Origin: Dyella caseinilytica
GTDB taxonomy: Bacteria > Pseudomonadota > Gammaproteobacteria > Xanthomonadales > Rhodanobacteraceae
Length of the DNA: 64,000 nucleotides
Direction of reading: 5' to 3'
NCBI RefSeq assembly: GCF_016865235.1
Contig: NZ_CP064030.1
Span: forward strand, 4,712,001-4,776,000
In this document: piece after piece, positions 19,409 through 28,443 of the stretch
How positions within the stretch are numbered: position 1 is the first letter of the stretch
How the letters are laid out: every line of letters begins with the position of its first letter
Program-made: the position numbers and the translations under genes
Notes under the pieces: model-generated
What the model was told of the DNA's origin: nothing
Databases searched by the model: none
The model's input: only the letters and a program-made list of their open reading frames with translations

Positions 19409-19497
19409 CCTCACCGTCGTCCCGGTGAAGGCCGGGACCCAGCGACTTTGGTGCGGAAAGATACTGGGTCCCGGCCTTCGCCGGGACGACGGTGAGG
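19409..19497. repeat. paired-palindrome intergenic repeat (dRS3-like), copy 2
   Basis: CCTCACCGTCGTCCCGG at the left end and its complement CGACGGTGAGG at the right enclose two inverted palindromic units (GTCCCGG...CCGGGAC). It lies in the 240 bp gap between two minus-strand genes, the WYL regulator and the patatin. Confidence 0.85.
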
Positions 19498-19559
19498 TAC
19501 TAAGCGACGTTTCAGACAGTTGCGCAGACAAAATTCTGCGGGGAAGTCGCCGACTCGCC

Positions 19560-20531
19560 TTACTGATACCCACCCAACGCCAGCTGCAGCATGATCTTCA
19601 TTTCCTCACGCAACGGCAGTGGCGCCACGATTTCAGCATCCGGTCCGTACTTGAGCACGTCCATCAACAGCTCGCGCGAATTGGAATAAGGCAGCTGCAG
19701 TTCGTAGCGGCCATCCGGCAGCCAGGTGCCTTTCTGCTGCGAATGCCAGTGTTCGTCGGCCACCCAGCGGGCGGCATGCGCTGAAAAACGAATCGTCGCC
19801 CACGCTTTGGGTTTACCGGCGAAGATGCCGTAGCTCGAGGCCAGCAGCTCGTTCAGATCGCTTTCTGCGACGTCGGTGGCCGCGCCCTCCAACGTATGCG
19901 GATCGGCAATGCGATCCACCGCAAAACTCCGCAGGGCTTCGCGATCGTGATCCCAGGCGTCCAGATACCAGTTGTCGCGGTAGTGCGTCAGGCGCTGCGG
20001 CGACACCGTGCGCTTGCTCTCGTTGTTCGTGGTGCGCGCGCGATACAGGAAGCGCAGTTGCTTACGGTCGAGCACGGCGCCCGCTGTAATGCGGAACACC
20101 TGCTGGTCCAGCTTGCGCTCGCCCCATGGAATCACGCGGATGCGTTCCACCGGCAACGCCTTGCCACTGGCGCGGTCGGAGAGCAGGTGCTCGATGCGTG
20201 CCTTGAACGGCGCCAGCGCACCGGCCAGCACGCCGGGGCCGCTGCGCCCGATCAGTTCGTTCAGGGCCAGCAGGGCGGCCAGTTCGTCTGAAGTCAGCCA
20301 CAGGCCAGGCAGTTCGAAGCGTTGCCCTTCGGTGGCTTCGTAGCGGAAGGCGGCGTGTTCGCCACCTGCGCTTTCGATCGGCGCCCCAAGGGCGTCGCGC
20401 AGAAAAGCCACGTCGCGGTACAGCGTGGCTCGCGAGCACTCAAGCTCGTCCATCAGTCTGGGCAGCGGCACCGGGTAGTGGGCCGACTTCAGCAGACGGT
20501 GCAGGGTAAGAATGCGCTCGTAGCGATCCAT
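19560..20531 (-). CDS. YafY/WYL family transcriptional regulator
   Basis: A 323-residue regulator. The N-terminal HTH_11 winged helix (MDRYERILTLHRLLKSAHYPVPLPRL, then ATLYRDVAFLRD) is followed by a WYL domain around residues 140-215, where the signature reads YRDNWYLDAWDHD, and a WCX C-terminal extension. WYL domains sense nucleic-acid or nucleotide ligands in DNA-damage and defence regulators. Start 20531 is chosen because the HTH begins there; the 48-codon longer frame overlaps the divergent gene. The target is unknown; the divergent membrane-protein gene is a natural candidate. Confidence 0.88.
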   Translation of the reverse strand: MDRYERILTLHRLLKSAHYPVPLPRLMDELECSRATLYRDVAFLRDALGAPIESAGGEHAAFRYEATEGQRFELPGLWLTSDELAALLALNELIGRSGPGVLAGALAPFKARIEHLLSDRASGKALPVERIRVIPWGERKLDQQVFRITAGAVLDRKQLRFLYRARTTNNESKRTVSPQRLTHYRDNWYLDAWDHDREALRSFAVDRIADPHTLEGAATDVAESDLNELLASSYGIFAGKPKAWATIRFSAHAARWVADEHWHSQQKGTWLPDGRYELQLPYSNSRELLMDVLKYGPDAEIVAPLPLREEMKIMLQLALGGYQ

Positions 20532-20615
20532 GTCGAGATTCGGCAGACGGGTTTGTGTAGCATGAGGACGCAACGTGACGCCCGCAAGCGTGCGTGCGGA
20601 CTTTCCCCGGTCCCT

Positions 20616-21548
20616 ATGGTTCAACCGCCCTATCCATCGCAGTCGGTCGACGGCGCCCTGGAAACCCCGCAAATGGGGTTGGCGCCTATGCTTCTGGAGG
20701 CCCTGGCCCTGTGTGGCTACGGGCTATGGATGTTGCTTGGCCTGGCGCTGGCCCTGGGGATCTACAGTGCCGGCCGTGGCGACGCGCTGGTACCGCTGGC
20801 GCTGGGCTGCGCCTTTGTCAGCACGGGCCTGCTGGCGGCTGTACTGCGGTTACGCGTCATGCCTGAATGGCATGGCTGGCGCATCGGCACCACGCAGCGC
20901 CCTACCCGCGAGGCGCTGCTGGCCCTGGCGACCTACCTGCCCATGCTGGGTCTGGCCGGCCTGGCCCGCGGCGATGACGGCTTCTGGGCCACGCGTCTGA
21001 TCAGCGTGGCGCTGATGGTGTGCAGCTTCTCCTGCCTGGTGACCAGCGCCTACGGTTATCGCACCCGTCGACTGGCCAGCCAGGCCGGGATTGCCATGCA
21101 GTTACCCGCCAGCCGCTTGCTGGCAGCGTGGTACTGCGGCGGCCTGTGGCTATGGGTGTGCGTGATCTTCCAGGCCAACCTCAGTGGCGGCGCGGTCGAA
21201 CCGCTGCCGTGGACGATCAGCCTGCTGCTGATGGCGATGCTGCTGGGCCTGGTGGACGGACTGGGCTGGCAATCGCTACGGGCGCCGGGACTGGGCGGGC
21301 CGCGCCAGCGCGTTCATGGACTGCAATCGCGGCGTTTTCTGGCCGCGCTGTTCATCTGGGTAATCCCCTGCCTCAGCCTGTTGCTGGTACCCCAGTTTCA
21401 GGGTGGACGCTGGCTGGCGCTTTGCGCGGCCACCGCCTGTGTCGTCGGCAAAAGCATGGAATTGTGGCTCTACGACTTCGCCCTGACCCGCCAGGCGGTG
21501 GCCCGCGCGGCTGAGCCCGTGCCGCTATGGCCGCGTGATCGGCTATAA
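20616..21548 (+). CDS. polytopic membrane protein, unknown family
   Basis: A 310-residue hydrophobic protein with about eight predicted spans starting near residue 25 (LLEALALCGYGLWMLLGLALALGIY). The interior is low in charge and the C-terminus (PLWPRDRL) is basic. The start is uncertain: ATG 20616 gives a Pro/Ser-rich leader, ATG 20673 (MGLAP) would place the first span at the N-terminus; neither has a good ribosome site. It is divergent from the WYL regulator, about 85 bp apart. I do not recognise the family. Confidence 0.6.
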   Translation: MVQPPYPSQSVDGALETPQMGLAPMLLEALALCGYGLWMLLGLALALGIYSAGRGDALVPLALGCAFVSTGLLAAVLRLRVMPEWHGWRIGTTQRPTREALLALATYLPMLGLAGLARGDDGFWATRLISVALMVCSFSCLVTSAYGYRTRRLASQAGIAMQLPASRLLAAWYCGGLWLWVCVIFQANLSGGAVEPLPWTISLLLMAMLLGLVDGLGWQSLRAPGLGGPRQRVHGLQSRRFLAALFIWVIPCLSLLLVPQFQGGRWLALCAATACVVGKSMELWLYDFALTRQAVARAAEPVPLWPRDRL

Positions 21549-21634
21549 GACCGATCCAAATATTCACTAAAGATTCAAGCCGAGCCATTAAAGTGGCCCG
21601 TTCAACAGCTTTTTAACATTAGGACGACACAGCG

Positions 21635-22447
21635 ATGAAAAACATCCTGATGACCGGTCTGGCGCTTGCCACCCTGGCCACGTTCGCTGCCCAGGCACAG
21701 GACACCTCCTCCGGCGTACAGACCTCCTCGGGCACCTGGACTGGCTCGGGCGAATTGGGCTTTGCGTCAACGACCGGCAATTCCCGCTCGCAGAACATCA
21801 ACGCGAAACTGAAACTCCATCAGGAAACCAATCAGTGGAAGAACGACTTCTTCGCTGATTGGCTACGTACCAAGGGCCAGGTCACGGTAGTCAATGCCGC
21901 GGGCAACTCGTACAAGCAATTGGACACGACGGCCAGCCGCTACGACTTTGGCGCTTCGGCCGGCTACAAGCTCGATCCACGCAGCTACATCGTGGCTGCC
22001 GGCCGCTATGACCACGACGACTTTGCAGCGAACCGCTGGCAAGGCACGGTCTCGATCGGTTACGGATACATGGCTTTGAAGACGGATCGCACCCAGCTTT
22101 CCTTCGAAATCGGTCCGGGTTACACCGAGTACCAGCCGGCCACCGGTTTCGTGACCATCAATAACGAAGAGGTGTTGTACAAGGAGCCTCGTCAGAGCCA
22201 AGCCGTGGCGCGTGGCCTGATCAACTACAAGTACCGCATCACGGACAACACGTCTTTTGAAGATACGTTCCTGACCGAAGCGGGTAGCAAGAATACCTAC
22301 CTGCAAAATGATGCCGGCGTTGCCGTCAGCATGACCAAGAAACTTGCCATCAAGGTCGGTTTCCAGGTGCGTCACAACAGCGAAGTGCTGCCGGGTATCC
22401 GCCGCACCGATACGCTCGCCACCACCAATCTGGTCTACAACCTCTGA
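21635..22447 (+). CDS. DUF481 outer-membrane protein (YdiY-like)
   Basis: A 270-residue exported protein. The signal peptide MKNILMTGLALATLATFAAQAQ is followed by alternating amphipathic strands with the DUF481 pattern (GELGFASTTGNS near residue 45, KNDFFADW, YGYMALK) and ends in a hydrophobic strand ending YNL. It is predicted to be a small beta-barrel. Members are linked to salt stress or vesicle-type outer-membrane functions, without a defined substrate. AGGACG precedes the start and a perfect terminator follows, so it is monocistronic. Confidence 0.9.
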   Translation: MKNILMTGLALATLATFAAQAQDTSSGVQTSSGTWTGSGELGFASTTGNSRSQNINAKLKLHQETNQWKNDFFADWLRTKGQVTVVNAAGNSYKQLDTTASRYDFGASAGYKLDPRSYIVAAGRYDHDDFAANRWQGTVSIGYGYMALKTDRTQLSFEIGPGYTEYQPATGFVTINNEEVLYKEPRQSQAVARGLINYKYRITDNTSFEDTFLTEAGSKNTYLQNDAGVAVSMTKKLAIKVGFQVRHNSEVLPGIRRTDTLATTNLVYNL

Positions 22448-22479
22448 CAAAACGCGCCTCGCGCGGCTCTGTCATCGCA

Positions 22480-22513
22480 AACCTCCCCGTGTGCAAACAC
22501 GGGGAGGTTTTTT
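22480..22513 (+). terminator. rho-independent terminator
   Basis: CCTCCCCGTGT and ACACGGGGAGG form an 11-bp perfect stem with a GCAA loop, extended by A-T pairs and followed by TTTTTT. It ends the DUF481 transcript. Confidence 0.95.
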
Positions 22514-22593
22514 AGTTCTTCGCGAATATGATGATCATGAGTAGCACGGCAAGCGATGATTGAATGCGTTCAACGCGCTTGCGATACACCACA

Positions 22594-23511
22594 CTAAGAA
22601 TGAAGTAGCGCCGCTGCGCCCTGCGCCAACAACGCCTGCGCTACGGCGTTACCCAGTGCGACAGCATCGTTGCTGCTGGCCGCCGCTTCGGTGACCAGCA
22701 AACGTCCGCTGGATACATCGCCCACCATGCCGCGCAAGTGCAAGCCGTGTTCGGTGACGGTACACCATGCACCCACGGGCACCGTGCAACTTCCGCCGAG
22801 TGCCTGATTCATCACTCGCTCGGCGGTGATCGCCAGTCGCGTTTCGGCATCGTCCAGCACGGCGAGAGCTTCGAGTACGAAGGGTTGATCAGTGCGAGCT
22901 TCGATGGCAATGGCAGCCTGACCTGGTGCTGGCAGCCAGGTGGGTGCGCTTAGACGACTGCGAATGCGACTGTGCAAACCCAGCCGTTCGAGTCCTGCAC
23001 AAGCTAGCACGATGGCTTCGTAATGGCCGGCATCGAGCTTTTGCAAACGAGTGCCGACATTGCCGCGCAGATCGAGCAATTCCAGATCGGGCCGCACAGC
23101 GCGCAGTTGTGCTTGCCGCCGAAGCGACGAGGTGCCGACACGTGCGCCGAGCGGCAACGCGGTAAGGTCGGAGTAGTCGTTGCTGACAAAGGCATCGGCG
23201 GCGTCCGCACGCGGCAGGATTGCCGGCAGTGTGAAACCCGGTTCCAGTTCCGAAGGAACATCCTTCAGCGAATGCACGGCAAGATCGGCGTGACCTTCCA
23301 GCATCGCCACTTCCAGTTCTTTAAGGAACAGGCCCTTGCCACCGATGGTCGCGAGGGATTTATCGAGGATTTCGTCGCCACGCGTCGATAGCGGGACGAG
23401 CTCCACTCTCAGCCCCGGGTGCGCCTTGCACAGCAGATCCGCGACGTGCTCAGCCTGCCAAAGGGCAAGCGCACTTTTGCGTGTAGCAATGCGCAGGGTG
23501 GAAATCGTCAT
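22594..23511 (-). CDS. hemC: hydroxymethylbilane synthase (porphobilinogen deaminase)
   Basis: A 305-residue enzyme that polymerises four porphobilinogens into hydroxymethylbilane for heme. It begins MTISTLRIATRKSALALWQ and has the dipyrromethane-cofactor cysteine in GGSCTVPVG near residue 235. Start 23511 has a TGGAG ribosome site; the longer frame to 23550 is rejected. It follows algR by 85 bp, the algZ-algR-hemC order known from Pseudomonas aeruginosa. hemD is not adjacent here. A 48-bp palindrome lies in the algR-hemC gap. Confidence 0.97.
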   Translation of the reverse strand: MTISTLRIATRKSALALWQAEHVADLLCKAHPGLRVELVPLSTRGDEILDKSLATIGGKGLFLKELEVAMLEGHADLAVHSLKDVPSELEPGFTLPAILPRADAADAFVSNDYSDLTALPLGARVGTSSLRRQAQLRAVRPDLELLDLRGNVGTRLQKLDAGHYEAIVLACAGLERLGLHSRIRSRLSAPTWLPAPGQAAIAIEARTDQPFVLEALAVLDDAETRLAITAERVMNQALGGSCTVPVGAWCTVTEHGLHLRGMVGDVSSGRLLVTEAAASSNDAVALGNAVAQALLAQGAAALLHS

Positions 23512-23551
23512 GACAACTCCAGGGGAACGGTTGCCGCCATTGTCGCGCACT

Positions 23552-23599
23552 TAAGGATGCTCTGATTCGTTCTGCGCAGAATGGATCAGAGCATCCTTA
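23552..23599. repeat. 48-bp palindrome with TAAGGATGCTCTG ends between algR and hemC
   Basis: Two 24-base arms pair fully (two G-T pairs). The ends TAAGGATGCTCTG are identical to those of the 287 bp element at 47825. On the minus strand the first three bases (TAA) are the stop codon of algR. It looks like a minimal, arm-less version of the larger element; as RNA it would be a 24-bp hairpin in the algR-hemC message. Confidence 0.85.
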
Positions 23600-24301
23600 G
23601 CCCAGGCGCAGCAGCTTGCGCAGCGCAGGCAGATTGCGGCGGCTCACTTCCGGACTGAAATCGGTGCCGGCCAGGCGTGCCAGCACGCGGCCGTCAGTCA
23701 GGGTTTTCAGGCCAATCAGGCGATGCGCAGGCACCAGGCAGTTGCGATGCAGGCGAATCAGCTGGTCCGGATAGGTTTCTTCGAGCTGGCGCAGCGATTC
23801 GTCCAGGAGCAGCTGGTCGCCGCTACGACGGGCGATGACGTACTTTTCCTCGGCCAGCAGGCAGATCACTTCATCCAGCGCCATGCGTACCGGCTCGCCG
23901 CGGACCCGCGCATGCAACCAGGCGACATGCTCTCGCGGTTGGGCATCCAGCCGCTGCCGCACACGCTTGAGCGCGTCGCGCAGGCGCTCCACCCCTACTG
24001 GTTTCAACAGATAGTCGGTCGCACCGAGATCAAAGGCATGCACAGCATGGGCTTCGTATGCCGTACAGAACACGATTTGTGGACGTGTCCGATTGGCCAG
24101 CCGTGCTGCCAGCGCTTTGCCATCCAGTCCGGGCATATTGATGTCGAGCAGCAACACATCCGGTTGCGTTTCGGACAGCACGCTAAGCGCGGTTTCGCCA
24201 TCGCCCACGCTGCCGACGATGTCCACGTCATCGCATTCTTTCAGCAAGGTCGCCAGGCGCGCACGCGCCAGTGGTTCGTCATCGACGATCAGCACGCGCA
24301 T
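23597..24301 (-). CDS. algR: LytTR response regulator AlgR-like
   Basis: A 234-residue response regulator. The receiver domain has the phospho-acceptor in LLLDINMPGLDG near residue 54 and the Lys in YLLKPVG; the LytTR DNA-binding domain covers about residues 135-232. In Pseudomonas AlgR controls alginate, twitching and virulence genes. The start overlaps the 3' end of the kinase gene by 23 bases, so the two are coupled. The TAA stop is provided by the edge of a 48-bp palindrome. Confidence 0.93.
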   Translation of the reverse strand: MRVLIVDDEPLARARLATLLKECDDVDIVGSVGDGETALSVLSETQPDVLLLDINMPGLDGKALAARLANRTRPQIVFCTAYEAHAVHAFDLGATDYLLKPVGVERLRDALKRVRQRLDAQPREHVAWLHARVRGEPVRMALDEVICLLAEEKYVIARRSGDQLLLDESLRQLEETYPDQLIRLHRNCLVPAHRLIGLKTLTDGRVLARLAGTDFSPEVSRRNLPALRKLLRLG

Positions 24302-25343
24302 GGCGCACCTCCACCGGCAACTGCAGCGTCACCACGAAACGGCCGTTCTTCGGTCCCGCCTCCACGCTGGCGCGCGGTCCAAAGTGATAGGCGACACGCT
24401 GGCGGACATTGTTCAAGCCATGCCCGCTGCCGCCGGTGCCAGAGGTGTCGGTAAGCGGGTTGTCGATCTCGATCAACATCATGGGTCCCTCGCGCTTGCC
24501 GCGAAGGATAATCTCTCCGCCTTCTCGCAAGGGCTGGATGCCGTGGCGCACCGCGTTTTCCACCAGCGGCTGCAACAGCAGCAGGGGCAGTGCGGCATCC
24601 AACGGCAGATCGTCAAGCTCGCGGCGCACGTGCAGGCGATCTCCCAGGCGCAATTCCTCAATGGCTAGGTAGCGCTCGACCAATTGCAGCTCGTCACCCA
24701 AGGTCCGGGTATGCGTGTCGTCATGCCCGAGTGCCGCGCGAAACAGCTCCGAGAGATTTTCCACCGTACGTTCGGCGGCTACCGGGTCGACCCGCACCAG
24801 CGCGGCCACCGTATTCATGCTGTTGAACAGGAAATGCGGGCGAATACGCGCTTGCAGGGCTTCCACCTTGGCATGCGACACAGCGGCCAGCCGTGCCTGC
24901 CACTCCGCCAGCACGTAGAAGTAACGCAGCATGGCGGTGCCGAGAAGCGCGGCAATCAGGGCGTTGTCGCGCACGAAAACGTTGGGACCGGAAAAGATCA
25001 GCTGCATCTCCAGCACCTGATCCATCCACTGTGCCAACCAGCTACCCAACGTCACGATCGTTACCATCACCAGCCACACGCCGGCATAGGGCAGCAGGCC
25101 CGGTAACCGCAGCAACCACGGCCGCAACTTGCACAAAGCCACGCCAATCACCATCGCCAGCCATTCGACGAACAGCATGCCGACGCTGTAGCCACGCCAA
25201 CCGCGCGTGCTTTGCGGCGCCAGCCACGCCAACGTCACGCACAGTGCGCCGACGACCAGCAAGGCGGAGATCACCGGCAGGCTGCAGAAATCCGGTAACG
25301 GACTGTGCGATTCGGAGGGTGTTTTGTCAGTCGATACTGGCAT
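24279..25343 (-). CDS. algZ: LytS-type sensor histidine kinase AlgZ/FimS
   Basis: A 354-residue inner-membrane kinase with about four to five hydrophobic segments in residues 20-140. The His_kinase motif IRPHFLFNSMN near residue 175 and an ATPase domain with DNPLTD and GHGLNNVRQRV follow. It would phosphorylate the adjacent AlgR-type regulator. Start 25343 (MPVSTDKTPS) is chosen because it clears the neighbouring esterase gene; the frame runs on to 25460, inside that gene. No strong ribosome site. Confidence 0.9.
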   Translation of the reverse strand: MPVSTDKTPSESHSPLPDFCSLPVISALLVVGALCVTLAWLAPQSTRGWRGYSVGMLFVEWLAMVIGVALCKLRPWLLRLPGLLPYAGVWLVMVTIVTLGSWLAQWMDQVLEMQLIFSGPNVFVRDNALIAALLGTAMLRYFYVLAEWQARLAAVSHAKVEALQARIRPHFLFNSMNTVAALVRVDPVAAERTVENLSELFRAALGHDDTHTRTLGDELQLVERYLAIEELRLGDRLHVRRELDDLPLDAALPLLLLQPLVENAVRHGIQPLREGGEIILRGKREGPMMLIEIDNPLTDTSGTGGSGHGLNNVRQRVAYHFGPRASVEAGPKNGRFVVTLQLPVEVRHARADRR

Positions 25344-25375
25344 GCGGACAAGTATGCCCGCTGCGGTGGCCGCTT

Positions 25376-26041
25376 TCAGCGCAACCGTTCGCCCATCCAG
25401 TGGCGGAGGTCCGCGATTTCCTCCGGGCATACGGCGTGCGGCATCGGATAGGTATGCCAATCCACCTTGTAGCCCAATGCCTCCAGCGCAAGGCGGGAGT
25501 CGACGCCACGCTGCAGCACCACCACCGGGTCGAAGCTGCCATGACCCCAGAAGATCGGCACCGAGGCGTTGGCCGGACTGCGCTCGGCGGCGAGCGAATC
25601 AGCAATCGGCAGGTAGGTGGACAACGCCATGATGCCGGCCAGCTTCTGCAGGTGACGCAGGCCAGCGGCCAGAGCAATCGCCCCGCCCTGCGAAAAGCCG
25701 GCGAGCACGATGCGCTCGCTGGGCACGCCGCGTTCCTGCTCGCGTGCGATCAAGGCTTCCACCTCGGCGATCGACTGGCGTACACCGGCCTCGTCCTGAC
25801 GTGACAGCAGGTCGAAACCGTAGATGTCATACCAGGCGCGCATCGGCATGCCACCGTTTATCGTCACCGGCCGTACCGGCGCATGCGGAAACACGAAGCG
25901 CAGCGCCGGCCATTGGGGCGAGACCAACTCCGGCACGATCGGTGCGAAGTCATGGCCATCGGCACCCAGGCCGTGCAACCAGATAACGCTATAGATGGGG
26001 CTGGCGGCGGTTTCGTTTTCGACGGTCGGAAGCAGGGTCAT
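25376..26041 (-). CDS. carboxylesterase/lysophospholipase-like alpha/beta hydrolase
   Basis: A 221-residue cytosolic hydrolase of the acyl-protein-thioesterase/YpfH-like group. It has the oxyanion segment WLHGLGADGHDF near residue 25, nucleophile GFSQGG near 118, an Asp in HGSFDPVV and a His in YPMPHAV. The reaction is short-chain ester or lysophospholipid hydrolysis. It lies 32 bp upstream of algZ on the same strand, so it may lead the algZ-algR-hemC transcript. Confidence 0.9.
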   Translation of the reverse strand: MTLLPTVENETAASPIYSVIWLHGLGADGHDFAPIVPELVSPQWPALRFVFPHAPVRPVTINGGMPMRAWYDIYGFDLLSRQDEAGVRQSIAEVEALIAREQERGVPSERIVLAGFSQGGAIALAAGLRHLQKLAGIMALSTYLPIADSLAAERSPANASVPIFWGHGSFDPVVVLQRGVDSRLALEALGYKVDWHTYPMPHAVCPEEIADLRHWMGERLR

Positions 26042-26111
26042 GGGAACTCAGCAGCAAAAAACCAGAGCAGCACGCATGGTAGCAGCCGCTCCGGATGGCT
26101 GTTTACGCCTC

Positions 26112-26169
26112 GCCGTCATTCCCGCGTAACCAGCTTCGCTGTCGTAAAACACCTCGCTGGAACGACGGC
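26112..26169. repeat. degenerate paired-palindrome repeat (dRS3-like), copy 3
   Basis: GCCGTCATTCC at the left and GGAACGACGGC at the right are complementary with one mismatch, but the inner arms of the units are lost. It lies between the esterase and prolyl oligopeptidase genes. Confidence 0.5.
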
Positions 26170-26191
26170 CATGTAGCCATAGAAAGGAGCG

Positions 26192-28294
26192 TTATTTCGC
26201 GTTCAATCCCAATTCCTGCGCAAAGAACGTCAGCATGATCGCCGTGTTTCCCACCCGCTGGCTAAACGGTGCGCCAATGCCGTGGCCCGCATTCATGCGT
26301 GTCAGCAACAAAATCGGCTGATCCGACGTCGTTGCAGTTTGCAGTGACGCGGTGAACTTGCGTGATTGCCAGGGTGCGACGCGTGGATCGTTTGCGCCGG
26401 TGGTCATCAACACGGCCGGATATGCCGTATGCGGCTGCACGTTCTGCAGCGGCGAATAGGCGAGCGTGGCCTTGAACTGCGCCGGATCACTCACCGTGCC
26501 GAATTCGCTGACGTTGTAGGCACCGTTGGCGAAATCGGTTTCATGGCGAATCACGTCGTAAATGCCGACCATCGACACCACCGCGCGATAATCGCCCGGA
26601 TGCTGCACCAGCGATGCGCCCATCAACAGGCCACCGTTGCTGCCACCAAGAATCCCGAGGTGTTGGCGGTCGGTCCAATGCGTGTCGAACAACGCCAGCG
26701 CCGCGGCGTGGAAATCGTCGAATACGTTCTGCTTGTGCAGCTTCTGCCCTTGCGCATGCCAATCCTGGCCATAGTCATTGCCGCCACGGATGTTGGCGAA
26801 AGCCAGCACACCGCCACGCTCCAGCCAGACAAGCTCAGGGCCGATAAAGTGCGGTGTGATCGGAATGTCGTAGCCGCCGTAGCTGTACAGAATGGTCGGG
26901 CGCTGGCCGTTGGGCGTTACGCCGGGCATCGAAAGTACGGTGACCGGGATCTTGGTGCCATCTTTGGAGACACCATCGATGCGTTGCACGGCGACCTTGC
27001 TGTAATCCGCGGCAGGTTTCACTTCAAACACGGTGCGCAGGTTGCCGGTCTTGGCGTCGTAATCGGCCCAGCGCGAGGGCAAGGTCCAACCACCGTAAGT
27101 GATCAGTGCGCGATCCTGGCCTTGCTCGGCGGCGATACCCTCAACACCGATGCCGTGCGACGGCAACGGTACGCGGCGCACGAACTGGCCTTGTGAGTCG
27201 TACTGTTCCACCCACCAATCCGGCCCCCAGCTGCGTGTGACCAGAAAGCCGTTGGCGATCGGTTCGACGTCTTGCAGCGCGCCGTCGCGTTGAGGCACCA
27301 CCGTGCTGACTTTGCCTTGCGCATCGATCGCCAGCACCTTGCCGCGTGGTGCGTCGGCGAAGCTGGTGACCAACAGGCGTTGACCCACCCAGTTTGCGAC
27401 GCGGACGTTCGCATCGTCGCCCAGCACTTTGTTCCAGTGCGTGCCTTCGCGCAGATAAACCTCGGCCGGACCACCATCACCTACGTTGGCCAGCACGGCC
27501 AGTTGTTTGGCTCCGGGCGAGGTGAGTAAGCGGTACTCGGCAACCTTCGAATAATCCTTGCCGAACACCACGTCATCCGCCGTGGATGCCTGGCCGATGA
27601 CGTGATGGACCAGCGTTGCATCGAACTGCTGCACCTCGGTGCCGGCGGGCGGCAGCGGGAAACGCACATAGGTAAAGCCATGTTCGTCCGCATCCCAGGC
27701 GACGCCTTGCGGTGTCGTGCCACCGCCGGCATAGGGCAGGGCATCACTCAGCACCTTGCCGGTGGTGACATCAAGCACATGCAGCGTGGTCAGCTCGCTG
27801 CCGCCTTCCGCGGTGCCGTAAGCCAGATAGCGTCCGCTCGGCGACGGCCAGTAGCCGGTGATGGCGATATTGCCGTCGCCAGCATTCAGATCCACCAGCA
27901 CGCGCGCCTTGCCGTCGGGCCATGCTTGCGCCATCAGTTGCGGCTGCGGTTGCGGGGGCGTTTCCTGCATGTAAAACAGCGTTCCACCCGCAAGCAGTGG
28001 CGAAGAGCGCGTGGTCGACGTAATCGCCAGCTGTTGCACGCGTTCGGTCATCGCCTTGCCGTAGGGCATGGCGGCGAGCACCGCTTCGGTATGATCGTTT
28101 TGCGCCTTGATCCAAGCCTGCACAGCGGGATCTTGCGGATTCTCCAGCCAGCGATACGGATCGTTTACCGTGACGCCGTGTAAGGTGCTGGAAGCCGCTT
28201 GTGTAGGCGAAGCGGGTGGCGGCACCGTGCCGGCGTGCGCGGCAATCGCGGCGGCAAGGGCAAGTACAGGCAGACGACGCAATACAGGACGCAT
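26192..28294 (-). CDS. exported prolyl oligopeptidase (S9A)
   Basis: A 700-residue post-proline endopeptidase. The signal peptide (MRPVLRRLPVLALAAAIAAHA) sends it to the periplasm. A propeller region with the S9A leader DPYRWLENPQ near residue 45 is followed by the hydrolase domain with GGSNGGLLM (Ser), GANDPRVAP (Asp) and NAGHGIG (His). The start is ATG 28294; a GTG five codons upstream is also in frame. It is divergent from another S9 peptidase with a 150 bp shared promoter region, so the two are probably co-regulated. Confidence 0.94.
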   Translation of the reverse strand: MRPVLRRLPVLALAAAIAAHAGTVPPPASPTQAASSTLHGVTVNDPYRWLENPQDPAVQAWIKAQNDHTEAVLAAMPYGKAMTERVQQLAITSTTRSSPLLAGGTLFYMQETPPQPQPQLMAQAWPDGKARVLVDLNAGDGNIAITGYWPSPSGRYLAYGTAEGGSELTTLHVLDVTTGKVLSDALPYAGGGTTPQGVAWDADEHGFTYVRFPLPPAGTEVQQFDATLVHHVIGQASTADDVVFGKDYSKVAEYRLLTSPGAKQLAVLANVGDGGPAEVYLREGTHWNKVLGDDANVRVANWVGQRLLVTSFADAPRGKVLAIDAQGKVSTVVPQRDGALQDVEPIANGFLVTRSWGPDWWVEQYDSQGQFVRRVPLPSHGIGVEGIAAEQGQDRALITYGGWTLPSRWADYDAKTGNLRTVFEVKPAADYSKVAVQRIDGVSKDGTKIPVTVLSMPGVTPNGQRPTILYSYGGYDIPITPHFIGPELVWLERGGVLAFANIRGGNDYGQDWHAQGQKLHKQNVFDDFHAAALALFDTHWTDRQHLGILGGSNGGLLMGASLVQHPGDYRAVVSMVGIYDVIRHETDFANGAYNVSEFGTVSDPAQFKATLAYSPLQNVQPHTAYPAVLMTTGANDPRVAPWQSRKFTASLQTATTSDQPILLLTRMNAGHGIGAPFSQRVGNTAIMLTFFAQELGLNAK

Positions 28295-28387
28295 GTGCTT
28301 GGGTTCCACGGTTGAGTGCCACCGATCCGGCGGCCGATTCGCCAGCCTATCCGGTGAAGCGTATCGGCGGTACGGGACCCTTGGCGC

Positions 28388-28415
28388 TTGCCAGACACGC
28401 CTGCTTGGCTATGCT
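28388..28415 (+). promoter_or_regulatory. candidate promoter of the DPP-type peptidase
   Basis: TTGCCA at 28388-28393, 16 bases, TATGCT at 28410-28415, giving a short leader before the ATG at 28444. Found by eye only. Confidence 0.4.
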
Positions 28416-28443
28416 GAGTAGTTTTCACCCAGGGGAGCGACCC

